NCBI RefSeq assembly: GCF_007830455.1
Contig: NZ_VLLB01000005.1
Coordinates: 1 to 64,000, forward strand
Source of the DNA: Pseudoduganella lurida
GTDB taxonomy: Bacteria; Pseudomonadota; Gammaproteobacteria; Burkholderiales; Burkholderiaceae_D
Direction: 5' to 3'
Length of the DNA stretch: 64,000 nucleotides
Of this stretch, positions 14,554 to 23,822 are shown piece by piece. The position numbers were made by a program, and so were the translations under genes. Each line of letters begins with the position of its first letter. The first letter of the stretch is position 1. Under the pieces are notes generated by a model that did no database searches, was not told the origin of the DNA, and saw nothing but the letters and a program-made list of their open reading frames with translations.

Positions 14554-16595
14554 ACATGAATGTCTTTTTTGAAGAATCCGGCGATTTCAAGGTGGGCACC
14601 GTGCTGTCCACCGCCGGCGAGGCCTACCAGGTGGAACTGGCCAGCGGCAAGCGCAGCAAGGTAAAGATCAAGGACGTGCTGCTGCAGTACGAGAAGCCCG
14701 CGCCGGAAGAATTGCTGGCGCAGGCGAAGGCCGTGGTGGCCGACGTGGACCTGGACTTCCTGTGGGAAGTGGCGGGCGGGGAGGAGTTCGGCTTCGCGGA
14801 ACTGGGCGCCGAGTACTTCGGCCATGCGCCGCTGCCGCACGAGGCGGCCGGCCTGATCCTGGCGCTGCATTCGGCGCCCGTGTACTTCTACAAGAAGGGC
14901 CGCGGGCGCTACAAGGCCGCGCCGGAGCAGTCGCTCAAGGCCGCGCTGGCCGGCATCGAAAAGAAGAAGCAGCAGGCGATCGTGCAGCAGGGCTACGTGG
15001 AAGAGCTCAAGGCCAACCGGCTGCCCGAGTCCATGGCGGGCATCGTCCAGCAGCTGCTGTTCAAGCCGGACAAGAACACCATCGAATACAAGGCGCTGGA
15101 AACGGCCTGCAACGAACTGCACACGACCGCGCCGCGCCTGATGCTGGCCGTCGGCGGCATCGGTTCGGCGAAGGACCTGCACATGGCGAAGTTCCTGTTC
15201 GAGTCGTTCCCCCGTGGCGCCGGCTTCCCCGACGTGGCCGTACCGGCCGCGCCGGCCGGCCTGCCGGTGGCCGACGTGGCAGCCTTCTCGATCGACGACG
15301 TGACGACGACCGAGATCGACGACGCGTTCTCCATCACGCACCTGGACGACGGCACGGTGCGCGTGGGCATCCACATCGCCGCGCCGGGCCTGGGCATCCG
15401 GCCGGACGACGCCGTCGACAAGATCGCGCGGGGCCGCCTGTCCACCGTCTACATGCCGGGCGACAAGATCACCATGCTGCCGGACGAGATCGTGAATGCG
15501 TTCACGCTGGCCGAGGGTAAAACCTGCCCGGCGCTGTCGCTGTATGCCACGTTGAACCCGTCCGACTGGACCGTGCTGTCCACCGAGACGCGCGCCGAGC
15601 TGGTGCCGATCGCGAACAACCTGCGCCACAACGACCTCGATGACGTCGTCAACGAGGCCACGCTGGCCAGCGGCGAGGGCGACTACCCCCGCAAGGCCGA
15701 ACTGACCCTGCTGTGGGGCTGGGCCCAGCACCTGGAAGCGGGCCGCATGGTCAAGCGCGAGGCGTTCGGCCTGAAGCCGGAACAGAACAACCGCGTGGAC
15801 TTCAACTTCTATGTCGAAGACGACGTGGTCACCATCAGCCGCCGCAAGCGCGGCGCGCCGCTGGACAAGATCGTGGCCGAGCTGATGATCTTCGCGAACA
15901 GCACCTGGGGCAAGCTGATGCACGACCATGGCGTGCCAGGCATCTACCGCAGCCAGGGCCGCGGCGTGGGCGGCTGGAACGCGAAAATGCAGGTGCGCAT
16001 GCTGACGCACGCGGCGCCGCACGAAGGCCTGGGCGTCGACCAGTATGCGTGGAGCACCTCGCCGCTGCGCCGCTACACGGACCTCGTCAACCAGTGGCAG
16101 ATCCTGGCCGTGGCCGAGAAGGGCGTGATGGCGCCGCTCGTCGCCCCGTTCAAGCACAAGGACGCCAACCTGTTCGCGATCGTTTCCGCCTTCGACGCGG
16201 CCTACGCGGCCTATGCCGACTTCCAGTCGAACATGGAGCGCTACTGGTGCCTGCGCTGGCTGGGCCAGGAAGACAAGAAACAGGTGGAAGCCGTGGTGCT
16301 GAAGGACGAAGTGCTGCGCCTGACGGACATCCCGCTGGTGATCCGCCTGCCCGGCATGCCGTCCGCCCCGCGCGGTGCCGCCGTCAAGCTGGACGTGCTG
16401 CGCTGGGACGAAGTGGACCTCTCCATCGAAACGCGCCTGCTGGAAATCGAAGCGCCGGCCGGCGAAGTGGAGATCGAGGAGGAAGAGGAAGTGGTGGCCG
16501 AGACCGTGCCTGCGCTCGATCCCGCGGTGATCCCCGACGCCGACCAGCCGGCCGACGAGAAGGCCGAAGTCGCAGCGCAGCCCGATGCGAGCTGA
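14550..16595 (+). CDS. RNase II/VacB family 3'-5' exoribonuclease
   Basis: The 681-residue protein carries a central RNB domain that degrades RNA from the 3' end. The metal-binding segment FSIDDVTTTEIDDAFS (about 246-261) has the characteristic acidic residues, and later motifs IARGRLSTVYMPGDK and the RRYTDLVNQWQ helix are present. The N-terminal region differs from E. coli RNase II. The C-terminal tail is Glu/Ala-rich and acidic after the RNA-binding part. It is the last gene of the mpl-yqiA-ubiC-RNase overlap series. Whether it acts as RNase II or in a more special role is not evident. Confidence 0.87.
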   Translation: MNMNVFFEESGDFKVGTVLSTAGEAYQVELASGKRSKVKIKDVLLQYEKPAPEELLAQAKAVVADVDLDFLWEVAGGEEFGFAELGAEYFGHAPLPHEAAGLILALHSAPVYFYKKGRGRYKAAPEQSLKAALAGIEKKKQQAIVQQGYVEELKANRLPESMAGIVQQLLFKPDKNTIEYKALETACNELHTTAPRLMLAVGGIGSAKDLHMAKFLFESFPRGAGFPDVAVPAAPAGLPVADVAAFSIDDVTTTEIDDAFSITHLDDGTVRVGIHIAAPGLGIRPDDAVDKIARGRLSTVYMPGDKITMLPDEIVNAFTLAEGKTCPALSLYATLNPSDWTVLSTETRAELVPIANNLRHNDLDDVVNEATLASGEGDYPRKAELTLLWGWAQHLEAGRMVKREAFGLKPEQNNRVDFNFYVEDDVVTISRRKRGAPLDKIVAELMIFANSTWGKLMHDHGVPGIYRSQGRGVGGWNAKMQVRMLTHAAPHEGLGVDQYAWSTSPLRRYTDLVNQWQILAVAEKGVMAPLVAPFKHKDANLFAIVSAFDAAYAAYADFQSNMERYWCLRWLGQEDKKQVEAVVLKDEVLRLTDIPLVIRLPGMPSAPRGAAVKLDVLRWDEVDLSIETRLLEIEAPAGEVEIEEEEEVVAETVPALDPAVIPDADQPADEKAEVAAQPDAS

Positions 16596-16619
16596 CTTCT
16601 AGGGCACATCCCCGAATTG

Positions 16620-16637
16620 AAGTGCCTGTCCCCGATT
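16620..16637. repeat. Short dispersed motif TGCCTGTCCCCGAT, second copy
   Basis: This is almost identical to the copy at 4705-4722. A shorter CATCCCCGAATT half-match lies just before it at 16608-16619. It occupies the gap between the RNase gene and the TonB-like gene. Confidence 0.5.
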
Positions 16638-16685
16638 TTCTGCAGGTAGAATGATGCATTCTGCCCGGCACCATCGACCACCCGC

Positions 16686-17567
16686 GTGACGTATTTTAAA
16701 GACAACCGCTTCCTGATGATCGCCGTCGCCGCGTCGGTGGTCGTCCACGCGGCGCTGCTGGCGGTGCGGTTCGTGGCGCCGGCCGAAGTGAAGCTGCAGC
16801 CCACCGACCCCACGCTGGAAGTCATCCTCGTCAACGCCAAGCACGCGAACCGGCCGCTGAAGGCCGATGCGCTGGCGCAGGCCAACCTGGAAGGTGGCGG
16901 CAGCGCCGACAAGGGCCGCTCGAAGTCCCCCCTGCCCGACATGCGCAAGATGCAGTCCGGCGACAGCATCGAGGCCGCCAAGCGCCGCATCGCCGAACTG
17001 GAACAGGTGCAGAAAAACCTGCTGACGCAGGTGAAGACGACGCCTTACCGCGCCGCGCCCGTCACGGAGCGCAACACGCCCGATCCGCTGCCGACCGGCG
17101 CCGACCTGAACGACAGCACGCGCGCCATCGCCCGCATGGCCGCCGAGATCGCGCAGACGATCGAGGACCAGAACAAGCGCCCGCGCCGCACCTACATCAC
17201 GCCCAGCACGCAGCAGGTGGGCTACGCGCTGTACTACAAGACCTTCCAGCGCAAGGTGGAGGAGGTGGGCACGCTGAACTTCCCGCAGCAGAACGGCCGC
17301 AAGCTGTATGGCGAGCTGGTGCTCTCGATCCCGATCTTCCAGGACGGCACGGTGTACGGCAAGGAAGGCGGCATCAAGGTGCAGCGCAGCTCCGGCAACC
17401 GCGCGCTGGACGAGGCGGCGATCGCGATCGTGCGCCGCGCCGCGCCGTTCGGCAAGTTCCCGCCGAACATGCTGTCGAACGACCGCGACGACCTGTGGGT
17501 CATCATCACGCGCTTCAAGTTCACGCGCGAACAGAAACTCGAAACGAAACTGGACCGCCTCAACTAG
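16686..17567 (+). CDS. TonB-like energy transducer protein
   Basis: The 293-residue protein begins with GTG. It has one N-terminal membrane segment (about 10-27, [20 protein letters not shown]), a helical, charged middle part with a heptad-like stretch ([19 protein letters not shown]), and a C-terminal TonB-type domain (about 195-290) with [16 protein letters not shown] and [19 protein letters not shown]. TonB proteins carry proton-motive energy to outer-membrane receptors. ExbB/ExbD and a receptor are not encoded nearby, so partners must lie elsewhere. aroE follows after one base. The middle region lacks the Pro-rich spacer of classical TonB. Confidence 0.8.
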   Translation: MTYFKDNRFLMIAVAASVVVHAALLAVRFVAPAEVKLQPTDPTLEVILVNAKHANRPLKADALAQANLEGGGSADKGRSKSPLPDMRKMQSGDSIEAAKRRIAELEQVQKNLLTQVKTTPYRAAPVTERNTPDPLPTGADLNDSTRAIARMAAEIAQTIEDQNKRPRRTYITPSTQQVGYALYYKTFQRKVEEVGTLNFPQQNGRKLYGELVLSIPIFQDGTVYGKEGGIKVQRSSGNRALDEAAIAIVRRAAPFGKFPPNMLSNDRDDLWVIITRFKFTREQKLETKLDRLN

Positions 17568-17568
17568 C

Positions 17569-18420
17569 ATGAGCCTTATCGACCAAGATGGCATGACCGA
17601 CCGATACTGCGTGTTCGGCAACCCGATCGCCCACAGCAAGTCCCCCGACATCCACGCCGCCTTTGCCGCCCAGACGGGCCAGGCGCTGACCTATGAAAGA
17701 CGCCTGGCGCCGATCGACGGCTTTGCCGCGGCGGTGCATGCCTTCATCGCCGAAGGCGGCAAGGGCGCCAACGTGACGGTGCCGTTCAAGCTGGAAGCCT
17801 TCCGCCTGGCGAATGCGCTGACGGTGCGTGCGCAGGCCGCCGGCGCCGTCAACACGCTGCTGTTCGACGGGCACGGCATCACGGGCGACAACACGGATGG
17901 CGCGGGCCTCGTCAACGACATCACCGTGAACGCCGGCGTGCCGATCGCCGGCCGCCGGGTGCTGCTGCTCGGTGCGGGCGGTGCGGCGCGTGGCGCGGTA
18001 CTGCCGATCCTGGAACACCGTCCGGCCACGCTGGTGATCGCCAACCGCACGTTGGCCACGGCCGAAGCGCTGGCGCAGCAGTTCGCGCAGCTGGGTGGCG
18101 CGGGCGCAGGCAGTTGCCGCATCGCGGCGTGCGGTTTCGCGGCCATCGAGGGCGAGTTCGACATCGTCATCAACGCCACGTCGGCCAGCTTGCAGGCGGA
18201 ACTGCCGCCCATTCCGACCTCGGTATTTCACCCAGGCACGCTGGCATTGGATATGATGTACGGCAAGGAGCCGACCGTCTTCCTGCAGTTCGCCGCCAGC
18301 CATGGGGCGGCCACGCGCGATGGCCTGGGCATGCTCGTCGAACAGGCCGCGGAGGCGTTCCACGGCTGGCGCGGTGTGCGGCCCGAGACGGCGGCGGTGC
18401 TGCAGCAGTTCCGAACCTGA
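17569..18420 (+). CDS. aroE: Shikimate dehydrogenase
   Basis: AroE reduces 3-dehydroshikimate to shikimate with NADPH. The 283-residue protein has the substrate site NPIAHSKSP (18-26), the catalytic lysine in NVTVPFK, the DNTDGAGL segment, the nucleotide loop [12 protein letters not shown] and the NR(T/S) motif that reads the NADPH phosphate. ATG 17569 is the first start and directly follows the TonB-like stop; a second ATG at 17593 would still keep all motifs. mtgA follows after 21 bases. This order, TonB-like, aroE, mtgA, suggests one transcript. Confidence 0.95.
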   Translation: MSLIDQDGMTDRYCVFGNPIAHSKSPDIHAAFAAQTGQALTYERRLAPIDGFAAAVHAFIAEGGKGANVTVPFKLEAFRLANALTVRAQAAGAVNTLLFDGHGITGDNTDGAGLVNDITVNAGVPIAGRRVLLLGAGGAARGAVLPILEHRPATLVIANRTLATAEALAQQFAQLGGAGAGSCRIAACGFAAIEGEFDIVINATSASLQAELPPIPTSVFHPGTLALDMMYGKEPTVFLQFAASHGAATRDGLGMLVEQAAEAFHGWRGVRPETAAVLQQFRT

Positions 18421-18441
18421 TACCAATACAACAATCGAGCT

Positions 18442-19149
18442 ATGGCAAACAAGGCGCCGGGCCGCTGGGCCTGGGTGAAGTGGGTCTTCATCGTCCCGAT
18501 CGTGCTGTTCCTGCTGGTGCAGGCGTATTTCTTCGCGCAGATCTGGTGGTGGCGCGACCATGAACCGGGCATGACGGCCTTCATGCGCCAGCAGCTGTCC
18601 GTCCTGCAGGAAAAGAATCCGGACGCGAAGATCGTCCAGCAATGGGTGCCGTACAGCCGCATCTCGCCGAACCTGAAGCGCGCCATCATTGCCTCGGAAG
18701 ACGCGAATTTCTCCGAACACGACGGCGTCGACTGGGACGCGCTGGAAAAAGCCTACGACCGCAACGAGAAGCGCAGGAAGGTCACGCACGGCGGTTCCAC
18801 CATCACGCAGCAGCTGGCGAAGAACCTGTTCCTGTCCGGCTCGCGCAGCTACCTGCGCAAGGGCCAGGAGCTGATCATCGCCTACATGCTGGAAACGCTG
18901 ATGGACAAGCAGCGCATCTTCGAGATCTACCTGAACGTGGTGGAATTCGGCCGCGGCATTTATGGCGCCGAAGCGGCCGCGCGCCACTATTACCGCATCC
19001 CGGCGGCGAAACTCGGTGCGGCGCAGGCGGCCCGCCTGGCCGTGATGCTGCCGAACCCGCGCTACTACGATGCGCACCGCGATACCGGCTACCTGAACCG
19101 CCGCACCGCCACCATCCTGCGCCGCATGGGTTCCGCCGACCTGCCGTGA
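18442..19149 (+). CDS. mtgA: Monofunctional peptidoglycan glycosyltransferase
   Basis: MtgA polymerises lipid II into glycan strands without a transpeptidase domain. The 235-residue protein has one N-terminal membrane anchor (about 13-33) and a family 51 glycosyltransferase domain. The catalytic glutamate lies in IIASEDANFSEH (Glu86). GGSTITQQLAKNLFL and the IYLNVVEFGRGIYGAEAAA motif follow in the correct order. It is full length and ends just before a pair of palindromic repeats. Confidence 0.95.
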   Translation: MANKAPGRWAWVKWVFIVPIVLFLLVQAYFFAQIWWWRDHEPGMTAFMRQQLSVLQEKNPDAKIVQQWVPYSRISPNLKRAIIASEDANFSEHDGVDWDALEKAYDRNEKRRKVTHGGSTITQQLAKNLFLSGSRSYLRKGQELIIAYMLETLMDKQRIFEIYLNVVEFGRGIYGAEAAARHYYRIPAAKLGAAQAARLAVMLPNPRYYDAHRDTGYLNRRTATILRRMGSADLP

Positions 19150-19160
19150 ACCGATGAGGC

Positions 19161-19230
19161 CGTGTCCTGGTGCCAGGCACCGGGACATTGATGACTTCGT
19201 GTCCCGGTGCCAGGCACCAGGACCTGGGCT
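19161..19230. repeat. Two tandem copies of the palindromic repeat
   Basis: The cores are at 19163-19187 (TGTCC, GGTGCC, A, GGCACC, GGACA) and 19200-19223 (the same arms with C and A as the variable bases). Both centre on A rather than T. They sit directly downstream of mtgA and may influence the 3' end of its message. Confidence 0.85.
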
Positions 19231-19322
19231 GAATCCGGCACGCGACAGTTGCGCCACAAAAAGCTTCCTTATCTGAAGAGGGGATTAAAAAGGGCCGGCC
19301 CGGGCTGGCCGGGGCGCGGAGT

Positions 19323-19351
19323 TTGCCTGTACACTTGCGCTGGTTTATTTT
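19323..19351 (+). promoter_or_regulatory. Possible sigma-70 promoter for corA
   Basis: TTGCCT (19323-19328) and TATTTT (19346-19351) are separated by 17 bases, 70 bases before the corA start. The fit is moderate and based on consensus only. Confidence 0.35.
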
Positions 19352-19420
19352 TGCCCTCCGATTTGCAACCCCTGCAATTGTTCTGATAACTGTCCCGTCT
19401 CCAGCCGGCTGAGAGTGCCC

Positions 19421-20386
19421 ATGATTAATGTCTTCGTCTTACAAAATGGCCGGCTGAACCAGGTTCCCATCGATTCGCGGGAGGACCTGGAACAGGTCGC
19501 GCCCGTCTGGGTCGACCTGACGGACCCCACGGACGACGAACGCGCCTGGGTGAAGACGATCTACGGCGTGATCCTGCCGGGCGAAGACGAAGTCAAGGAT
19601 ATCGAAGCATCGGCCCGTTACTACGAGGCGGAAAACGGCGACCTGCACCTGCGCACCGACTTCCTGCTGGAAGAAGACGATGGCCCGTCGCGCGTCGTCA
19701 CCGTCGCCTTCATCCTGGCCCGCAAGATGCTGTTCTCCGTCCACACGGACGACCTGCCGGTGTTCCGCCTGGTGCGCATGCGCGCCCGCTCGCGGCCCGG
19801 CTCGATCGCCGACTACATGGACGTGCTGCTGGACCTGTACGCCACCGATGCCGAATACTCGGCCGATGCGCTCGAGGGCATCTACCAGAAGCTGGAAGAA
19901 GTGTCGGGCCGCGTGCTGCAGGAAGAGTTCACCGACAAGGACGCGGCCGATGCGCTGTCGGCCATCGCCCACGAGGAGGATCTGAACGGCCGCATCCGCC
20001 GCAACATGATGGACACGCGACGCGCCGTCAGCTTCCTGATGCGGGGCCGGCTGCTCAATTCCGAGCAGTTCGAGGAGGCCCGCCAGATCCTGCGCGACAT
20101 CGAATCGCTGGACGGCCACACCTCGTTCCTGTTCGACAAGATCAACTTCCTGATGGATGCCACGGTCGGCTTCATCAACATCAACCAGAACAAGATCATC
20201 AAGATTTTCTCGGTCGCCAGCGTGGCCTTCCTGCCGCCAACGCTGATCGCCAGCGTGTACGGCATGAATTTCGACTTCATGCCGGAACTGAAATGGACGC
20301 TCGGTTATCCCTGGGCCTGGGGCCTGATGATTACCAGCGCCATTGCACCGTTCCTGTATTTCCGGCACCGGGGCTGGCTGAAATAA
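19421..20386 (+). CDS. corA: CorA family magnesium/divalent cation transporter
   Basis: The 321-residue protein has a large N-terminal cytoplasmic domain, a long helix and two C-terminal membrane segments. The selectivity motif GMN (281-283, in VYGMNFDFMPE) follows the first of these. CorA pentamers carry Mg2+, and some relatives Co2+ or Ni2+, into the cell. ATG 19421 is preferred over the in-frame GTG six bases upstream because of the GAGAG site before it. The neighbouring 20400-22307 region encodes a small membrane protein and an Nramp-related transporter on the other strand. A second, more distant CorA-type gene is at 60037. Confidence 0.93.
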   Translation: MINVFVLQNGRLNQVPIDSREDLEQVAPVWVDLTDPTDDERAWVKTIYGVILPGEDEVKDIEASARYYEAENGDLHLRTDFLLEEDDGPSRVVTVAFILARKMLFSVHTDDLPVFRLVRMRARSRPGSIADYMDVLLDLYATDAEYSADALEGIYQKLEEVSGRVLQEEFTDKDAADALSAIAHEEDLNGRIRRNMMDTRRAVSFLMRGRLLNSEQFEEARQILRDIESLDGHTSFLFDKINFLMDATVGFININQNKIIKIFSVASVAFLPPTLIASVYGMNFDFMPELKWTLGYPWAWGLMITSAIAPFLYFRHRGWLK

Positions 20387-20399
20387 CCGCGCTTCATCA

Positions 20400-20864
20400 C
20401 TAAACCATGCGCGCTGCCGCCGCCAGATCATACTGGCGCGGATATTGCCGCCCCTCCCCGTGCAGATTAAGGAAGATATTGGCGGCAAAAGCCAATATAG
20501 ATGCCGCTGCCACGATTTCGGAGGCAACCAAGGCGGGCAAGACCCTTGTATCGCCCTTCAGCAATAAGCACGCGAGCGATCCCATCATCACGGGAATCGC
20601 CAGGTTCAGCAGCCAGAAGTGGATGCGCGCCAGCCGCGTTGTCCCGGCGGCGGGAAATACCGTGTAGATCAGGCCGGACAGGGCCAGCGTCGTCCACCCC
20701 AGCAGATTGACGTGGGCATGCACTGGCCGCAGCGTGAAATTTTCGGTGGCCCCCATCGCGATCCCCATGCCGACGCCGATGATCAGATACAGCACGGCCA
20801 GCTTGATCCACAGGATGCCGGCGCTGCGGGCCTTGTCCCGCGCGCCAGGGTAGAGCGTTCGCAT
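20400..20864 (-). CDS. Small membrane protein resembling part of a heme-copper oxidase subunit I
   Basis: The 154-residue product has four or five hydrophobic segments. One contains VHAHVNLLGWTTLALSGLIYTVFP, which resembles the heme-binding helix of CcoN/NorB-type proteins with its HxH pair. It is far shorter than a catalytic subunit I. Similar short proteins are often annotated as cytochrome oxidase subunit I-like; their role is unknown. It converges with corA (14 bases apart) and has its own upstream region of about 160 bases. It may bind heme or may only share an ancestral helix pair. Confidence 0.65.
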   Translation of the reverse strand: MRTLYPGARDKARSAGILWIKLAVLYLIIGVGMGIAMGATENFTLRPVHAHVNLLGWTTLALSGLIYTVFPAAGTTRLARIHFWLLNLAIPVMMGSLACLLLKGDTRVLPALVASEIVAAASILAFAANIFLNLHGEGRQYPRQYDLAAAARMV

Positions 20865-21026
20865 GATGCACTCCGTTGACGGTTCGATGGAGCAGCGGAT
20901 TCTAAAGATCGGACATCATCGGATTGTCGGAACATTGTCCTGAAAGCCTCGTCCGGGGCTGACGAATGTCACAACGCGCCAATTGGCAGCGCTTTCATGC
21001 CAGCAACTGGCTCGAAATGGTATCGA

Positions 21027-22307
21027 TCAAGCGCTGGCGAACATCGCCACGACGGCCACGGCCATCACCGTGGTGCCGAGCCAGCCGAAGAAGGTATGCC
21101 GGCGGCTCAGCGTGAAGTCGCCCATCACCTTGCGGTCGTGCGCCAGCAGCATCATCACGACCATGATGGGCACGGCGATCACGCCATTGATCTGGGCCGA
21201 CCAGATCAGTGCCTGCACCGGATCGATGGGCGTGAAATTGAGCGCCATGCCGCCCACGGTGGCCAGCGAAATGATGGCGTAGAATTCGCGCGCCTCCAGC
21301 ACCTTCATGTCCATGCCATTGGGCCATTTGAAGCTTTCCGTGACCGCATAGGCGGCCGAGCCGGCCAGTACGGGAATGGCCAGCATGCCGGTACCGATAA
21401 TCCCCAGCGCAAAAATAAAGAAGGCGAATTCGCCGGCAATCGGCCGCAGGGCATTCGCGGCCTGGGCCGAACTTTGAATATCGGTGATGCCGTGCGCACC
21501 TAAAGTCGCCGCCGCCGTCAGCATGATGAAGACGGCGACGATATTCGAAAACGCCATGCCGATGAAGGTATCGAGTTTAATGCGGCGTAAATGCTTGCCC
21601 GCATATTCCGGCGCACGGCGCAGCGACTGGTTTTCGCCATCGCGTAATTCTTCCACTTCCTGCGAGGCCTGCCAGAAAAACAGGTAAGGGGAAATGGTGG
21701 TGCCGAAAATCGCCACGATCAGCGCTACGGAACTGCGGTTCCATTCGAACCGGGGCATGACCATGGCCTTGAATACTGCCAGCCAGTCCAGGTGAATGGC
21801 AAACACGGTGGCCACATAGGCCAGCAGGCCCAGGGTCAGCCATTTCAGGAAGCGCACATAGGTGCGGTAGGGCAGGAAGATCTGCAAGGTCAGGCACAGG
21901 AAGGCGCAGGCCAGCGAGTACAGGTGGGCGGAACCGGCGCCGGTCACCAGCCGCACGGCCTCGCCCATCGCGGCGATATCGGCCGCGATGTTGATCACGT
22001 TCGCCACCAGCAGCAGCGCCACGATGGCGTACAGCAGTGCCGGCGGATACGAGCGGCGGATATTGGCCGCCAGGCCGCGGCCCGTGACCAGGCCGATGCG
22101 GGCCGACACGAGCTGGATGCCCACCATCAGCGGGTAGGTCAGCACCATCGTCCACAGCATGTTGAAGCCGAACTGGGCGCCTGCCTGGGAATAGGTGGCG
22201 ATGCCGGAGGGATCGTCGTCCGCCGCGCCCGTGATGAGGCCGGGGCCCAGCGCCTTCACGGCATCGTTCTTGGCATAGCGGTGAAACAGGCGCTGCAGGA
22301 AAGTCAT
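21027..22307 (-). CDS. Nramp-related divalent metal transporter
   Basis: The 426-residue protein has about 11 hydrophobic segments with an Nramp-like layout. The frame is open 71 codons further upstream, but the family start is MTFLQRLFHRYAKNDAVKALGPGLITGAADDDPSG at 22307. In classical Nramps helix 1 carries DPGN and helix 6 carries MPH around the metal. Here they read DPSG and SPY (TTISPYLFFWQ). Loss of the metal-binding Met fits an Nramp-related carrier of harder ions such as Mg2+ rather than Mn2+/Fe2+; this is inference. CorA lies nearby on the opposite strand. Confidence 0.8.
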   Translation of the reverse strand: MTFLQRLFHRYAKNDAVKALGPGLITGAADDDPSGIATYSQAGAQFGFNMLWTMVLTYPLMVGIQLVSARIGLVTGRGLAANIRRSYPPALLYAIVALLLVANVINIAADIAAMGEAVRLVTGAGSAHLYSLACAFLCLTLQIFLPYRTYVRFLKWLTLGLLAYVATVFAIHLDWLAVFKAMVMPRFEWNRSSVALIVAIFGTTISPYLFFWQASQEVEELRDGENQSLRRAPEYAGKHLRRIKLDTFIGMAFSNIVAVFIMLTAAATLGAHGITDIQSSAQAANALRPIAGEFAFFIFALGIIGTGMLAIPVLAGSAAYAVTESFKWPNGMDMKVLEAREFYAIISLATVGGMALNFTPIDPVQALIWSAQINGVIAVPIMVVMMLLAHDRKVMGDFTLSRRHTFFGWLGTTVMAVAVVAMFASA

Positions 22308-22442
22308 GGTCGGCTCGTACGTCAACGCACGCTGCCGGCATGAGGGCGGCAGCGTTACGGCAGGGTTATCGGACTGGGGGAAGGCATGGGGATGGCAGTG
22401 TCGCCGGCTTGCTGTTAAGAAAAAGTTTAATTGCAGGGCCGT

Positions 22443-22475
22443 TAAGCCCATCCTAAGCCGATCCCAAGCCGATAG
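22443..22475. repeat. Three 11-bp direct repeats upstream of the transporter gene
   Basis: The units TAAGCCCATCC, TAAGCCGATCC and CAAGCCGATAG run head to tail, close to one helical turn apart. They lie about 140 bases upstream of the Nramp-related gene and beside the hemL terminator. The spacing would suit a regulator bound to one face of the helix, but no regulator is identified. Confidence 0.5.
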
Positions 22476-22490
22476 CGGGGCCGGGCGTAA

Positions 22491-22516
22491 AAAAAGGACG
22501 GTCACCCGTCCTTTTT
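22491..22516 (-). terminator. Terminator of hemL
   Basis: AAAAAGGACGG (22491-22501) pairs with CCGTCCTTTTT (22506-22516) around a TCAC loop. On the minus strand a run of seven T follows the stem, fitting termination of the hemL transcript 20-45 bases after its stop. Confidence 0.88.
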
Positions 22517-22535
22517 GCACGTTCCGCAGAAACCG

Positions 22536-23822
22536 TTACTTCAGCCGCGCAAACACCCGCCGCGCCGCTTCGATCGTTTCATCGATCACGGCATCGTCAT
22601 GCGCGGCCGAGACGAAGCCCGCCTCGAACGCGGCCGGCGCGAAGTACACGCCTTCGTCCAGCATCGCGTGGAAGAACTCGTTGAACTTGGCGCGGTCGCC
22701 GGCCATCATCTCCGCGTAGTTGCGCGGCGGCTCGGCGGAGAAATACAGGCCGAACATGCCGCCCTCGTAGTCGGCGCAGAAGGTCACGCCTTCCTGGAAT
22801 GCCGCATCGGTGAGGCCTTCGGCCAGGCGCTTGGCGGTGGCCGTCAGGCGGTCGTAGAAGCCGGGCTGCTGGATCAGTTTCAAGGTCGTCATGCCGGCCG
22901 CCACCGCGATCGGGTTGCCGGACAGCGTGCCGGCCTGGTACACGGCACCCAGCGGCGCCATGTGGCCCATCAGCTCCGCGCTGCCGCCGAAAGCCGCCAC
23001 CGGCAGGCCGCCGCCGATCACCTTGCCCAGCGCCGTCAGGTCCGGCGTGATGCCGTACAGCGCCTGCGCGCCGCCCAGGCCCACGCGGAAGCCGCACATC
23101 ACTTCGTCGAAGATCAGCAGCGCGCCGTGCTGCGTGCACAGCTTGCGCAGCGCCTGCAGGAACTCGGGCGTGGCCTTGATCAGGTTCATGTTGCCGGCCA
23201 CCGGTTCGACGATCACGCAGGCGATCTCGTCGCCGAATTCGGCAAACGCCTCCTCGATCATCGGCACGTCGTTATAGTCCAGCACCAGCGTGTGCTTGAC
23301 GAAGTCTTCCGGCACCCCGGCGGAGGTGGGATTGCCGAACGTGAGCAGGCCGCTGCCCGCCTTGACCAGCAGCGAATCGGCGTGGCCGTGGTAGCAGCCT
23401 TCGAACTTGACGATCTTGTCGCGCCCCGTGGCGCCGCGTGCCAGCCGCAGGGCGCTCATGGTCGCTTCCGTGCCGGAGGAGACCAGGCGCACCTGGTCGA
23501 TCGACGGCACCAGCTTGCGGATTTCCTCGGCCATCTCGACTTCGCCCCGGGTGGGCGCGCCGAACGACAGGCCGCGCGTGGCGGCATCCTGCACGGCCTT
23601 CACGACTTCCGGGTGGGCGTGGCCGACGATGGCCGGGCCCCACGAACCGATGTAGTCGATGTAGCGCTTGCCGTCCGCGTCCCAGAAGTACGGGCCTTCG
23701 GCGCGGCTGATGAAGCGGGGCGTGCCGCCGACCGAGCGGAACGCGCGCACCGGCGAATTGACACCGCCGGGCGTGGTCTTCTGCGCGCGTTCGAACAGCA
23801 CATCGTTTTGCGAAATCGTCAT
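22536..23822 (-). CDS. hemL: Glutamate-1-semialdehyde 2,1-aminomutase
   Basis: HemL moves the amino group of glutamate-1-semialdehyde to make 5-aminolevulinate, the first tetrapyrrole precursor in the C5 pathway. The 428-residue protein is a class III PLP enzyme: [13 protein letters not shown] for the phosphate, FDEVMCGFR, and Lys267 in [16 protein letters not shown] for the Schiff base. Its ATG overlaps the stop of the ThiD-like gene by one base, so both are read from one transcript. A strong terminator follows. Confidence 0.97.
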   Translation of the reverse strand: MTISQNDVLFERAQKTTPGGVNSPVRAFRSVGGTPRFISRAEGPYFWDADGKRYIDYIGSWGPAIVGHAHPEVVKAVQDAATRGLSFGAPTRGEVEMAEEIRKLVPSIDQVRLVSSGTEATMSALRLARGATGRDKIVKFEGCYHGHADSLLVKAGSGLLTFGNPTSAGVPEDFVKHTLVLDYNDVPMIEEAFAEFGDEIACVIVEPVAGNMNLIKATPEFLQALRKLCTQHGALLIFDEVMCGFRVGLGGAQALYGITPDLTALGKVIGGGLPVAAFGGSAELMGHMAPLGAVYQAGTLSGNPIAVAAGMTTLKLIQQPGFYDRLTATAKRLAEGLTDAAFQEGVTFCADYEGGMFGLYFSAEPPRNYAEMMAGDRAKFNEFFHAMLDEGVYFAPAAFEAGFVSAAHDDAVIDETIEAARRVFARLK

